Assembly: GCA_028284225.1 (NCBI GenBank)
Contig: JANQSD010000007.1
Span: 1 to 64,000, forward strand
From: Arenicellales bacterium
GTDB taxonomy: Bacteria; Pseudomonadota; Gammaproteobacteria; Arenicellales; JAHEKD01
Direction of reading: 5' to 3'
DNA length: 64,000 nucleotides
A program made the position numbers and the translations under genes. The notes under the pieces were generated by a model. It did not search any database, was not told the origin of the DNA, and was given only the letters and a program-made list of their open reading frames with translations. Shown here piece after piece: positions 57,119-64,000 of this stretch (its first letter is position 1; the number at the start of each line of letters is the position of its first letter).

Positions 57119-57556
57119 CTATACCGAGCATCGTCTCAAAAGAATCAACTCAGGTTTAGTGGTATCGCGCTTTGCAACACGCTCAGCCGACTCAATCAGC
57201 TTGGTAAGTTCTGACGCAGAATAGTGCGTTGTAATACGCCCTGATCTGTGACCAAGTAAGTCCTGACGGTCTTCAAATGACACGCCTGCTTCTCTGAGTC
57301 TCGCGCCAAACGTATGCTTGAGATCATGCACTCTTACAGATTCAAGGTTCGCTGCCTTTCTTGCAGTTAACCACGCGCTGTTAAGCATCCGTGTCATACG
57401 CTTGCCTTTGTAGGTAAAGACATGCTCTGAACCATTGCCACACTTTTTGTTTACGATGCTCAATGCAGTTAAATTTAAAACCACTAAACGATTATCACCG
57501 TTTTTTACATAGGCACCTGACGCAAATTGGTCAGTCGGTATTTGGGCTCCCCACAG
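57119..57556 (-). pseudogene. Truncated tyrosine recombinase/integrase
   Basis: Only the C-terminal catalytic part is present, from GAQIPTDQFASGAYVKNGDN to a stop at 57119. It has RVHDLKHTFGARL, LLGHRSGRITTHYS with the final Tyr. The N-terminal arm-binding and core-binding domains are missing, and a stop at 57557-57559 precedes the frame. The HDLKHT form with lysine is found in a subgroup of proteobacterial phage integrases. Its 3' end faces tRNA-Phe, 75 bases away, as expected for an island integrase. It cannot be active as it stands. Confidence 0.8.
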
Positions 57557-57720
57557 TTACATCAAGGAATGACAACTTAATCCTCTTTTGCGCTTTTAAA
57601 ATCAGTAATTTCCACTTTATATGTATTTCTAAGATGGCACCGTAACACCCCCTTCCGGTGCCAAGTTTGCTGGAATTTAAAAGAAGAAAAAAGGCCACGT
57701 ATCTTATGCACCGGAACTCT

Positions 57721-57749
57721 AAAAAACCGCCCTTGTGATAAAGGGCGGT
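57721..57749 (-). terminator. Rho-independent terminator of radC
   Basis: A perfect 9-bp stem (57726-57734 with 57741-57749, ACCGCCCTT/AAGGGCGGT) with a 6-nt loop is followed on the minus strand by six T residues. It lies just after the original radC stop at 57755, which supports that stop as ancestral. Confidence 0.85.
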
Positions 57750-57754
57750 ATAAG

Positions 57755-58218
57755 TTAAAGGTAGCCTCGTTCGGCCAGGCTCGGGCAATTTGAGCCACTA
57801 ACAATAATATGATCCAAAACTCTGACATTACTAATCCTAGTGCTTCTTTAAGACGCTTTGTGATTGATACATCAGCATTGCTGGGTTCAACTGATCCCGA
57901 AGGATGACAGTGAGCGATTATCAGGGCCGAAGCATGTAAATCTAAGCAACGTTTTACTACTATACGAGGATAGCCAGATACTTGATCAATGGTGCCTGTG
58001 AACAGTTCTTCGTATTTGATAACTCGATTTTTGTTATCGAGAAAAATGCAGGAAAATATTTCCTGATCTTCTCGTGCTAACTTCAGTTTTAAATAACTGT
58101 GAACATCCTTTGGGCTGGTAAGCGCCTCTCCACGCTTGAAGCGGTTTTCGATTACTGACAGAGCTTCCTGAATAAGCTCTGCTTCCGTGTAGAACGATTT
58201 TTCTCTAAGCTGAGCCAT
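57755..58218 (-). pseudogene. radC: radC-type JAB/MPN gene with a frameshift
   Basis: Codons 1-130 read a normal RadC-type protein: [43 protein letters not shown] with the zinc-binding H-x-H, and a Ser and Asp of the JAMM site. At about 57827 one base appears missing. In the shifted frame the family's expected ending [20 protein letters not shown] runs to a stop at 57755, just before the terminator. The unshifted frame runs on to 57577 with unrelated residues. RadC-like genes are common in genomic islands. A sequencing error is possible. Confidence 0.75.
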
Positions 58219-58285
58219 AGTAGTTTGCTCCTGAAAAATGTTAATGAACTACTTTCAGAATAGGAAAAATCCATAAATCTGCCGA

Positions 58286-58396
58286 GGATGGACTTTGTGC
58301 GTATTTGGCACATTTTCAATGACTTGGTGACTTCAGTGACTTTGTTTGGGGGACATGCTCATCGACTCATAATAATGAGCCAGACAATGTCCATCC
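58286..58396. repeat. Inverted pair of the GGATGGACATTGT island repeat
   Basis: GGATGGACTTTGTGCG starts at 58286 and ACAATGTCCATCC (58384-58396) is an inverted match of the same motif. Between them lie GACTT units at 8-9-base spacing (58321, 58329, 58338) and an ATGAG/CTCAT dyad. The segment fills the gap between radC and the next small gene. Confidence 0.55.
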
Positions 58397-58431
58397 TATG
58401 ATAAGCGGAAATTTGCTCCTATCATCATGAT

Positions 58432-58611
58432 ATGGATATTCCAAAAGCAAAAATCGAAAAATACATAGAGCCACATGAAAAACGATTTGATGAAAAAATC
58501 AGCTTTAAGGATGCTAAGACCAGGTTTGAAGAACTGGTTAATTTTTATCTTATGATTGGTCGTCCAGTGCCTGACCAAGATGAAAACACTTCAAATCAGA
58601 ATCAACAATAA
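58432..58611 (+). CDS. Small hypothetical protein of 59 residues
   Basis: An ATG-initiated frame too short for the usual length cut-off: MDIPKAKIEKYIEPHEKR, then FKDAKTRFEELVNFYLMIGRP and a Q/N-rich end. Lys/Glu-rich and helical. It sits between the repeat block and parDE, in the orientation of the other island genes. There is no convincing ribosome-binding site. Confidence 0.45.
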   Translation: MDIPKAKIEKYIEPHEKRFDEKISFKDAKTRFEELVNFYLMIGRPVPDQDENTSNQNQQ

Positions 58612-58672
58612 TTAACAATATTTGTCTTTTTTTGTGTATGTGCTATGCTAAACACAATTAACACATTGCTTT

Positions 58673-58933
58673 ATGAAAATGACAAATACCTTTCATGTTT
58701 CTGTTCCCCAGGAGCTAGAGCAATTCCTGGAAAAGCGCGTTAAGGAAAAGAACTACCGCTCACGCGGCAGTTATGTGCAAGAATTGATTCGCCAAGACCA
58801 AATGCGTGCTGAGAAAGTCAAACTGACCAATATGCTTTTAATGGGGCTGGCATCCGAACGGGAGAAAATGACCAAGAAAAAGTGGGATGCCCTGCGCGAT
58901 GAGACTGCAAGTCAGATTAGTAAGAATAAATAG
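58673..58933 (+). CDS. parD: ParD-type antitoxin
   Basis: An 86-residue antitoxin. The N-terminal ribbon-helix-helix is visible (TFHVSVPQELEQFLEKRV, YRSRGSYVQELIRQDQ), followed by a flexible toxin-binding tail. The first ATG at 58673 is used; a second ATG two codons on is possible. It directly abuts parE. It represses the operon and neutralises the toxin. Confidence 0.87.
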   Translation: MKMTNTFHVSVPQELEQFLEKRVKEKNYRSRGSYVQELIRQDQMRAEKVKLTNMLLMGLASEREKMTKKKWDALRDETASQISKNK

Positions 58934-59305
58934 ATGACGTTTCTTTTATCGGCACTTGCAAAGCAAGATGTTGTTGAGATTGCCACCTATATTGCCGAGG
59001 ATAATCCTCTTGTTGGTGCAGAAGTCTTTGACGATATGTGGCAAACATGCGAGTTACTTTCATCCATGCCAGAAATGGGCTCACCCATTGAGACATTGCT
59101 TGATGAGACTGAAATCAGCAATGAAATCCGTGAAATTCTCCATGCCTTACCGCTGCTTAAAGGTATGCGCCGTTTTCCACTCTCACGATTTAAAAAAGTG
59201 ATGGTGTTTTACAGGGTTGATGGAGGCATGTTGGACATTGTGCGTGTTATCCATGGCAGTCGTGATATTCCTGCCGTGTTTGCGTCAATGGTGACTGAGG
59301 CTTAG
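58934..59305 (+). CDS. parE: ParE-type toxin
   Basis: A 123-residue RelE/ParE-superfamily toxin. It has LSALAKQDVVEIATYIAEDNP, RRFPLSRFKKVMVFYRVDGGMLDIVRVIHGSRDIPAVF. Its ATG follows the antitoxin stop with no gap. ParE proteins poison DNA gyrase. The pair can stabilise the island. A copy of the island repeat begins 43 bases after the stop. Confidence 0.87.
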   Translation: MTFLLSALAKQDVVEIATYIAEDNPLVGAEVFDDMWQTCELLSSMPEMGSPIETLLDETEISNEIREILHALPLLKGMRRFPLSRFKKVMVFYRVDGGMLDIVRVIHGSRDIPAVFASMVTEA

Positions 59306-59348
59306 GATTTTTTAGTCGCCTATTTCCGTAACATCAGAATTTTTCTCG

Positions 59349-59413
59349 GCATTGACCATTTTCTTGATCTCTCGTAGGGTGGACATTGTGCGCAAATGAG
59401 ACAATGACTATCC
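59349..59413 (+). repeat. Island hairpin repeat R1, after parE
   Basis: It starts GCATTGACCATTTTCTTGATCTC and contains GGGTGGACATTGT pairing with ACAATGACTATCC (13 bp, one mismatch, two wobbles). It shares a ~40-base core with R2 (60221) and R3 (63925). It follows a stop codon, as do the other two. Confidence 0.65.
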
Positions 59414-59415
59414 TC

Positions 59416-59442
59416 AAAAACACCTTGCCTAAAGGTGTTTTT
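59416..59442 (+). terminator. Hairpin terminator after parDE
   Basis: AAAAACACCTT (59416-59426) pairs perfectly with AAGGTGTTTTT (59432-59442) around a 5-nt loop. The right arm ends in five T residues. It can terminate in both directions. Confidence 0.75.
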
Positions 59443-59495
59443 GATTTATCCACATACAGTTGTCAAGGATCGAACTTACGTCATGGGAACCACAC

Positions 59496-59594
59496 TTGAC
59501 AAGTCACACCACGATGCTAGAGTGGGTATACGACTACCCAATGGGTATATCCTATTGGACGGGGCTGGGCTTTCGAGCCCAGCCTTTCATTTTT
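59496..59594 (+). promoter_or_regulatory. Promoter plus attenuator-like leader of the NYN gene
   Basis: A sigma70-type TTGACA (59496-59501), 16-base spacer and TAGAGT (59518-59523) precede a short leader. In it GGGTA (59524-59528) can pair with TACCC (59535-59539), or TACC can pair with GGTA (59544-59547), so the two pairings exclude each other. A 9-bp stem capped by a UUCG loop follows (59563-59571/59576-59584), then TTTCATTTTT. It ends 17 bases before the NYN start. Together it looks like transcriptional attenuation; the signal is unknown. Confidence 0.55.
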
Positions 59595-59611
59595 GAGAAA
59601 GACAAAAACAC

Positions 59612-60181
59612 ATGCAAAAATTCCGCGTCTCCAGCTACGTTGACGGCTACAACCTGTATCACGGCATTAAAAGTTTTGGCGTTGACAGCGTGCAGAATGT
59701 TAACTTATGGAGCCTGTCAGACTCACTCACTAGAGATTCACAGGAACTAACAGCCGTTCATTATTTCTCTGCAATCGCTGAGTGGCGCAGTGACCACACA
59801 AAGCATGTCACATATATTTCAGCACTGCGAAAAAACAATATTACAGTGCACCTTGGACACTTCCGTACCAAAAAACGAAGATGTGACAATTGTGGCAATG
59901 TTCGCACTGAACATGAAGAGAAAGAAACTGATGTGAAAATTGCATTGCAAATCCTTGAAGATGCCATGGATGATAAATTTGATACGGCTTTCATTATGAG
60001 CGCTGATGCAGACCTCGTGCCAGTGATTCAGTCCATCCGTAAAAGATTTCCAGAAAAACGATTTGTTATGGTACTGCCAAAAGTACGTTTCAAGCGTGCG
60101 CATGATATGAAGAGTGCCGTTCATGCGGCGATTCCACTGACTGTTGGAAGATTGCGGAAGCATCAATTAACGACCTCTTGA
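59612..60181 (+). CDS. NYN-domain ribonuclease-like protein
   Basis: A 189-residue protein of the NYN/PIN fold. It has YVDGYNLYHGIK (first catalytic aspartate), EKETDVKIALQILEDA, and MSADADLVPVIQSIRKRFP. An internal CDNCG suggests a zinc site. It could cut structured RNA or act as an antiphage or RNA-processing nuclease. The gene sits behind an attenuator-like terminator and is followed by repeat R2, so it looks like a self-contained unit. Confidence 0.8.
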   Translation: MQKFRVSSYVDGYNLYHGIKSFGVDSVQNVNLWSLSDSLTRDSQELTAVHYFSAIAEWRSDHTKHVTYISALRKNNITVHLGHFRTKKRRCDNCGNVRTEHEEKETDVKIALQILEDAMDDKFDTAFIMSADADLVPVIQSIRKRFPEKRFVMVLPKVRFKRAHDMKSAVHAAIPLTVGRLRKHQLTTS

Positions 60182-60220
60182 TCAGAATAACGATAGTTCT
60201 TGTAATCAGAATCCTGTCCA

Positions 60221-60295
60221 GCATTGACCAATTTCTTAATCTCCCGTAGGGTGGATAATGTGACGCGCACGTCACAATGTCCATAGTGTTTTCTA
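60221..60295 (+). repeat. Island hairpin repeat R2, after the NYN gene
   Basis: It begins GCATTGACCAATTTCTTAATCTCC. It then forms a 14-bp stem (60252-60265 with 60270-60283, one mismatch and one wobble) around CGCA. It is closely alike to R3 over ~75 bases. Minus-strand frames read through R2 are derived from the repeat and are not called as genes. Confidence 0.7.
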
Positions 60296-60434
60296 AAACT
60301 GTGTACGATTCCCAACAAGTTGTATAAAACGTTCATTTTGATCCTTTTATACATCAGAACAATTACTTCTTGTCTGATTTTATTGGTTTTTAGTGTGGTC
60401 ATAGGATTAAACCCCCTGCACTGGCTACATTAGA

Positions 60435-60593
60435 TTAGTCCCAAATATGGATGCATCCACATGGACAGTCATCTGTATCGGTGGCCATAATCTTAATGAA
60501 GGCGATGTCGTTACGGATTTCGTAAAGCTTATCCATCACTTCATCATGGCGATCTGTGATACTCACTGGTACACGCTGTGATCTACGCATCAT
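60435..60593 (-). CDS. Small Cys-rich hypothetical protein of 52 residues
   Basis: A minus-strand frame below the usual length cut-off. It reads MMRRSQRVPVSITDRHDEV, then MDKLYEIRNDIAFIKI and ends TDDCPCGCIHIWD. The CPCGC end could bind a metal. There is no Shine-Dalgarno sequence. Its upstream region (60594-60660) resembles the region upstream of the 38-residue minus-strand frame at 63143-63259. Confidence 0.4.
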   Translation of the reverse strand: MMRRSQRVPVSITDRHDEVMDKLYEIRNDIAFIKIMATDTDDCPCGCIHIWD

Positions 60594-60907
60594 AAGCATA
60601 TGTGATTAGAGATTGATTACATCGACCTAATGCAATTTTTTCATCTTTCTAATCCAATTCCTAGATGTATAAAGTGATCAATTTGATCCCTGAAGTTGCA
60701 GGAGTGTGGATAACATTAGATACCGCCACAAACCTTTCCTACAAGCCAATTACCGAGCTTAACATGCTCTTAATTTTTACAAGTTTGATTGTCTAGTTGT
60801 GAAAAGAGATCAATTTGAGCTATGAAGTTGTGAGTTTGTGGATAATTTTTGATGTAAAAAACTTTTTGAGCTATTCTTAAGTAATAAAGTTGTTCAATAC
60901 TTTTTTC
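60594..60907. repeat. Non-coding gap with a 54-bp direct repeat
   Basis: 60661-60714 recurs at 60793-60846 (offset 132), sharing CTAG.TGT..AAAG.GATCAATTTGA, TGAAGTTG and TGTGGATAA. The copies hold a GATCAATTTGATC dyad. AT-rich; no gene is seen. It lies upstream of the RidA-like pseudogene. Confidence 0.5.
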
Positions 60908-61294
60908 ATGAACGAATCAGAACAAAAAGCAGGGCTAGCGAAAACTGCAAATTATGCTTACGCAAAAAGGATCGGTAATTAGTTATTTGTCGCTGGGCAA
61001 GTGCCACACGATGCCGACGGAAATATTGTTGGTAAAAACGATTCAGCAGCACAAGTAAATCAGTGTTTGCAAAACTTAGACACGCTACTTGGAGTACATG
61101 ACTTTGATCGAGAAGATATTCAGAAACTCACGGTATATGTCGTTGGCAATCCTGAAAATTTACATAGTGCATGGGCTGCCGTTGAAAATTGGTTTAATAA
61201 TGAAGTTCCACCTGCAACCCTTTTAGGTGTGAATCAGCTTGGTTACGAGGATCAGCTTGTGGAAATTGATGCGACAGTTATCAAAGAAAGTTAA
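60908..61294 (+). pseudogene. RidA/YjgF-like gene with an internal amber codon
   Basis: A frame starting ATG 60908 reads MNESEQKAGLAKTANYAYAKRIGN, hits TAG at 60980-60982, then continues LFVAGQVPHDADGNIVG to NQLGYEDQLVEIDATVIKES. The two halves together form a normal RidA-family protein, in which the TAG sits where LL or similar is expected, one base from TTG. The downstream frame could start at GTG 61001. RidA proteins remove reactive enamine/imine products; this copy should be inactive unless the stop is read through. Confidence 0.8.
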
Positions 61295-61347
61295 ACTTTT
61301 AAATATTACATTTCCAGACAAAATTAAATAAAACCTTCTGAACATTC

Positions 61348-62883
61348 ATGCAACTAAGAGCCAACAATATCAGCTTCGCACATTCTGAATCAACATTTAA
61401 CGATGTTTCGTTTTCTGTTGCTGATGGAGAGAAAATTGGTCTTGTGGGTGACAATGGCTCTGGAAAATCAACGTTGCTACGTTGTCTTGCTAGGCTGGAA
61501 GAAGTGCACGATGGCTCCATTTCATATCCAAAAAGCTTTCGTATCGGCTATGTTGAGCAAAGCATTCCCAGTGACTTAGAAAACAAAACACTTCACGAAG
61601 TTATTGAGGTGGCAATACCGAAAGGTGAAAGAAGTTGGGCCGGTTACAAAGTAGAATTACTCTTAGAAAGCTTTGGTGCTCCAGACAACCTTTCGTCTAA
61701 AAAGATTTCGGAACTTAGTGGTGGATGGCGAAGAATTGCACTAATAGGCCGAGCAATGATGGATGAGCCCGATTTGCTTTTACTTGATGAGCCAACAAAT
61801 CATCTCGATATGCAGAAAATCCTGAAACTAGAAGCATGGCTCAAGTCATCTGTGCGTATTCCATATGTCATCATCAGCCATGACCGTACATTTTTAGACA
61901 ATTGTACAAGCAGAACATTGTTTCTAAGAGATACGAAGCTATTTGATTTTCCCGCTTCCTATACGACTGCACGACAGCTATTAGCAGAGCAAGATAAAAC
62001 TGCTCTCAAGAAACGTGAAGATGAGGAGCAGGAGGCGGATCGTCTATCGAAAAGTGCGCATACATTGAGAATGAAAGGTATTGATAATTATAGTGATTCT
62101 CTCAAACTAAAGGCAAAGCAAGTACAGAATCGAGCTGATGCTGTAAAAGCAAACTTCACTGAGGTGTATATTCCTCCCGAACGAAAAATTCAACTCGGCA
62201 ATAGAGACACGCATGCAAAATCCTTAATCACCTACAAAGATGCGGATGTACAAGCTCCTAACGATAGTCTACTGTTCGAGATTAAAGAGTTAGAAATCAA
62301 AAAAGGTGAGCGTATCGTGATTTTTGGAGAAAATGGCTCAGGGAAAAGTTGTTTTCTCAAGAAACTTGTTGACGACTATCACTTATCTCAGTCTGGTACT
62401 CGAAAAGAAGATTCGTATTTTACACCGTCTATACGACTGAGCTATGTTGATCAAGAATTGTCTAGTCTCCCCGTGAATGAAACAATCATCAGCTATATCC
62501 AACATACTTTTAACTTAGATGATAACCGTACAATTTCACAGCTTGTTCAAGTTGGCTTCCCGTACCGTGTACAAAACAAGAAAATTGGAGATCTAAGCTT
62601 TGGTGAACGTGCACGTCTGGCTTTCCTTGCTGTCAATTTGGAAAATCCAAATTTGTACATTCTTGATGAGCCAACGAATCACCTGGATTTGGACGGACAA
62701 GATCGCTTAGAGAATGAAATTCTTACCAATGGTGCTACGTGTGTCATCGTGACGCATGACCGACGCATGGTACAAAATTTGGCCACGTCGTATTGTCAAA
62801 TTACCGATGGAACTCTTAAAGAGGTTGATAGTCCGAAAGGTTTTTATGAGCATCTTCTAAAATCAGAGGATGACAGTATATGA
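61348..62883 (+). CDS. ABC-F type ATPase
   Basis: A 511-residue protein with two ATPase domains and no membrane segments. Walker A GDNGSGKS and GENGSGKS, signatures LSGGWRR and LSFGERAR, and Walker B LLLLDEPTNHLD and LYILDEPTNHLD are all present. A charged linker of ~80 residues (residues ~200-290) joins them. ABC-F proteins act on the ribosome, some giving antibiotic resistance; which subgroup this is cannot be settled from motifs. It follows the RidA-like pseudogene by 53 bases. Confidence 0.88.
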   Translation: MQLRANNISFAHSESTFNDVSFSVADGEKIGLVGDNGSGKSTLLRCLARLEEVHDGSISYPKSFRIGYVEQSIPSDLENKTLHEVIEVAIPKGERSWAGYKVELLLESFGAPDNLSSKKISELSGGWRRIALIGRAMMDEPDLLLLDEPTNHLDMQKILKLEAWLKSSVRIPYVIISHDRTFLDNCTSRTLFLRDTKLFDFPASYTTARQLLAEQDKTALKKREDEEQEADRLSKSAHTLRMKGIDNYSDSLKLKAKQVQNRADAVKANFTEVYIPPERKIQLGNRDTHAKSLITYKDADVQAPNDSLLFEIKELEIKKGERIVIFGENGSGKSCFLKKLVDDYHLSQSGTRKEDSYFTPSIRLSYVDQELSSLPVNETIISYIQHTFNLDDNRTISQLVQVGFPYRVQNKKIGDLSFGERARLAFLAVNLENPNLYILDEPTNHLDLDGQDRLENEILTNGATCVIVTHDRRMVQNLATSYCQITDGTLKEVDSPKGFYEHLLKSEDDSI

Positions 62884-62928
62884 CTTTCTGGGATCTTTTG
62901 ATTTATGCAATTACTACTTTGCCATTGG

Positions 62929-62952
62929 GGACTTGGTGGACTTAGGGGACTT
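62929..62952. repeat. Three GGACTT units at 9-base spacing
   Basis: GGACTT occurs at 62929, 62938 and 62947, a strict 9-base period, just after the ABC-F gene. Similar GACTT units lie at 58321-58342, and CGGGACT is doubled at 57103-57120 beside the integrase. They may be protein-binding repeats. Confidence 0.5.
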
Positions 62953-63142
62953 ACTGTGTAATGTGGTATGCTGATTATGTATCACAAGTTAGATTCAATC
63001 TGTGATTTTGAATGTTCGATCAATATTTTAGCGATCGCTTCCCTTCTCTTTTCTAAATCAGAATTTCGAGGTGTAACATCGTCACCCCAACAAATTTAGT
63101 CAAGGATGGCATTTGTCCGAACCCCACAATGACGGCTACTCC

Positions 63143-63259
63143 TTAGAGCGTCCGCTTGCGCGTCACCACTTCCCTGATTCGCTCTGCGATCTCCTCTGTA
63201 CGGTCAAAGCGATCAAACAAATCTTCGAAAAGCTCGTGCAGCAACTCATCACGGTCCAT
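63143..63259 (-). CDS. Small hypothetical protein of 38 residues
   Basis: A minus-strand frame from ATG 63259: MDRDELLHELFEDLFDR, then TEEIAERIREVV and a basic end. It is highly charged and amphipathic. In-frame sequence continues upstream (CYAPEAELF) without another start. It shares an upstream segment with the 52-residue frame at 60435-60593. The rest of 62884-63434 shows no gene; copies of the GGATGG repeat lie at 63104 and 63370. Confidence 0.3.
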   Translation of the reverse strand: MDRDELLHELFEDLFDRFDRTEEIAERIREVVTRKRTL

Positions 63260-63434
63260 GAAAAGTTCTGCCTCAGGAGCATAGCATTTGAGATTTATAT
63301 GCGTGTGCGATTAGAAAACGAATTACATCGACCTGTGCCCATTGTGAATTTAAAAAGCCAATTTTCCTAGGATGGATATTGTGCGCAGATGAGACAAACA
63401 GCACCCTAATTAAAACTCGTATCCCTCAAACTTT

Positions 63435-63914
63435 ATGACATGGATCATCAGTTATGTTGCACCGACGCTTGCAATATACACAACAAGAAAATATGCAGGC
63501 ACATATGAGCTTCTCTATACTCATTTTCTACTTGCCATTTCAATTCTCCTTAGTTGGTTTTTTCTCGATTCTATTTCATGGAATCTTTCTTTGATTCAGA
63601 CCATTATTCTTCTGGTACTGGCCATCGGATCCTGGGCAGTGTTGCAGACGCCAACATATGTAATCTCTGCCATTATTCAGCAGACCTGCATTCTTTTGGC
63701 AGCAACGCTGGCACCGTTATGGGGCCTTCCAATAATTGTTACCATCTTTTCAGTCCTCCATCCAACATGGAAGATGAAAATTGCTACTTTATTCTTGGGC
63801 AGCCTATCAATTTTCCTTTACTTTTGGCTCAATACGATTTTTTACAGCTTTGTTTTGCATATTATCTGTATCACCGCTCTTTTTTATTTCAGAAAGAGAG
63901 TTGCATACTCCTAA
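63435..63914 (+). CDS. Hypothetical membrane protein
   Basis: A 159-residue protein with four to five hydrophobic segments, e.g. LLAISILLSWFFLDSI, TIILLVLAIGSWAVL, IFLYFWLNTIFYSFVLHIICITALFYF. No family is recognised. The plus-strand orientation and the repeat right after the stop match the other island units. Confidence 0.6.
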   Translation: MTWIISYVAPTLAIYTTRKYAGTYELLYTHFLLAISILLSWFFLDSISWNLSLIQTIILLVLAIGSWAVLQTPTYVISAIIQQTCILLAATLAPLWGLPIIVTIFSVLHPTWKMKIATLFLGSLSIFLYFWLNTIFYSFVLHIICITALFYFRKRVAYS

Positions 63915-63924
63915 AGAATTTTTG

Positions 63925-64000
63925 ACGTTGACCAATTTCTTTATCTCCCATAAGGATGGATAATGTAACGCGTACGTCACAATGTCCATAGTGTTTTCTA
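63925..64000 (+). repeat. Island hairpin repeat R3, cut by the window edge
   Basis: It is about 85% alike to R2 by eye over the whole stretch, with the hairpin GGATAATGTAACG...CGTCACAATGTCC and the shared end ATAGTGTTTTCTA. It begins 11 bases after the membrane protein stop. It may continue beyond the window. Confidence 0.7.

Noticed and set aside
59460-59750. Plus-strand 96-codon frame upstream of and overlapping the NYN gene start
   Set aside because: It spans the promoter and terminator hairpin and has no recognisable domain; the NYN frame explains the region better.
60163-60402. Minus-strand frame across repeat R2
   Set aside because: Most of its sequence is the translated repeat, and the equivalent frame in R3 does not match beyond the repeat. 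It overlaps the NYN 3' end.
63807-63989. Minus-strand frame across repeat R3
   Set aside because: It starts in the repeat and runs antisense to the membrane protein gene; there is no independent coding evidence.
58286-64000. Classical integron cassette array
   Set aside because: No intI gene, and the repeats lack paired RYYYAAC/GTTRRRY cores; only the placement after stop codons is cassette-like.

Overview
The window looks like chromosomal DNA of a gammaproteobacterium with moderate to low GC content. No 16S gene is present, so the assignment rests on gene content and signals: a mutY-yggX pair, a prfA-prmC pair, a yejABEF-type peptide importer, a perfect gammaproteobacterial-type Zur box, a perfect TGTGA-N6-TCACA CRP-type site, and a tRNA-Phe typical of that class. 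The genus cannot be named from the sequence.

Layout. 1-1.2 kb is the 3' end of a secreted C25 (gingipain-like) peptidase gene. 1.2-2.3 kb has no protein gene but carries repeats and two similar ~160-nt elements that fold in a related way (candidate structured RNAs). 2.3-5.9 kb is a Zur-controlled zinc-uptake locus: histidine-rich ZrgA-like protein, LolD-like ATPase, FtsX-like permease and DUF3299 protein. 6.1-16.2 kb is a 10-kb minus-strand operon for a putative surface structure: two secreted proteins, three tandem tail-collar proteins, a conserved unknown, a glycosyltransferase, a GNAT acetyltransferase, a DUF6916 protein and an FG-GAP repeat protein. A divergent gene for a 59-residue peptide and a nucleotidyltransferase flank its promoter. 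17.9-22.8 kb holds mixed genes (zinc-ribbon membrane protein, LysR regulator, glutaredoxin, membrane protein, GMC oxidoreductase). 23-31.5 kb is a LacI-controlled catabolic unit: TRAP transporter, SDR, zinc alcohol dehydrogenase, FMN hydroxy-acid oxidase, glutathione transferase and YciI.

31.7-49.8 kb is mostly core: DUF3052, tautomerase, acyltransferase, C45-like hydrolase, prmC, prfA, PPK2, AzlCD, a lipase-like hydrolase, a PlsC-type acyltransferase, yejABEF, mutY and yggX. A family of palindromic intergenic repeats has inserted in frame into both the C45-like gene and prmC. 49.8-56.7 kb is a polysaccharide-type cluster that begins by translational coupling to yggX. It contains two glycosyltransferases, a DUF579-like methyltransferase, a possible third glycosyltransferase, an FkbM methyltransferase, and a coupled nucleotidyltransferase/HPr-kinase-like pair resembling peptide-tailoring enzymes.

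56.8-64 kb is a decayed genomic island at tRNA-Phe. The tRNA leader is duplicated, the integrase is truncated, radC is frameshifted and a RidA-like gene carries an amber codon. Small intact units follow (parDE, a NYN ribonuclease behind an attenuator-like leader, an ABC-F ATPase, a membrane protein). Several units are separated by copies of one hairpin repeat that sits just 3' of stop codons, which recalls a cassette array without recognisable integron attC sites. The best candidates for something undescribed are the tail-collar operon, the orphan nucleotidyltransferase/kinase systems, the paired structured elements near 1.7-2.2 kb, and the repeat-bounded array at the right end.
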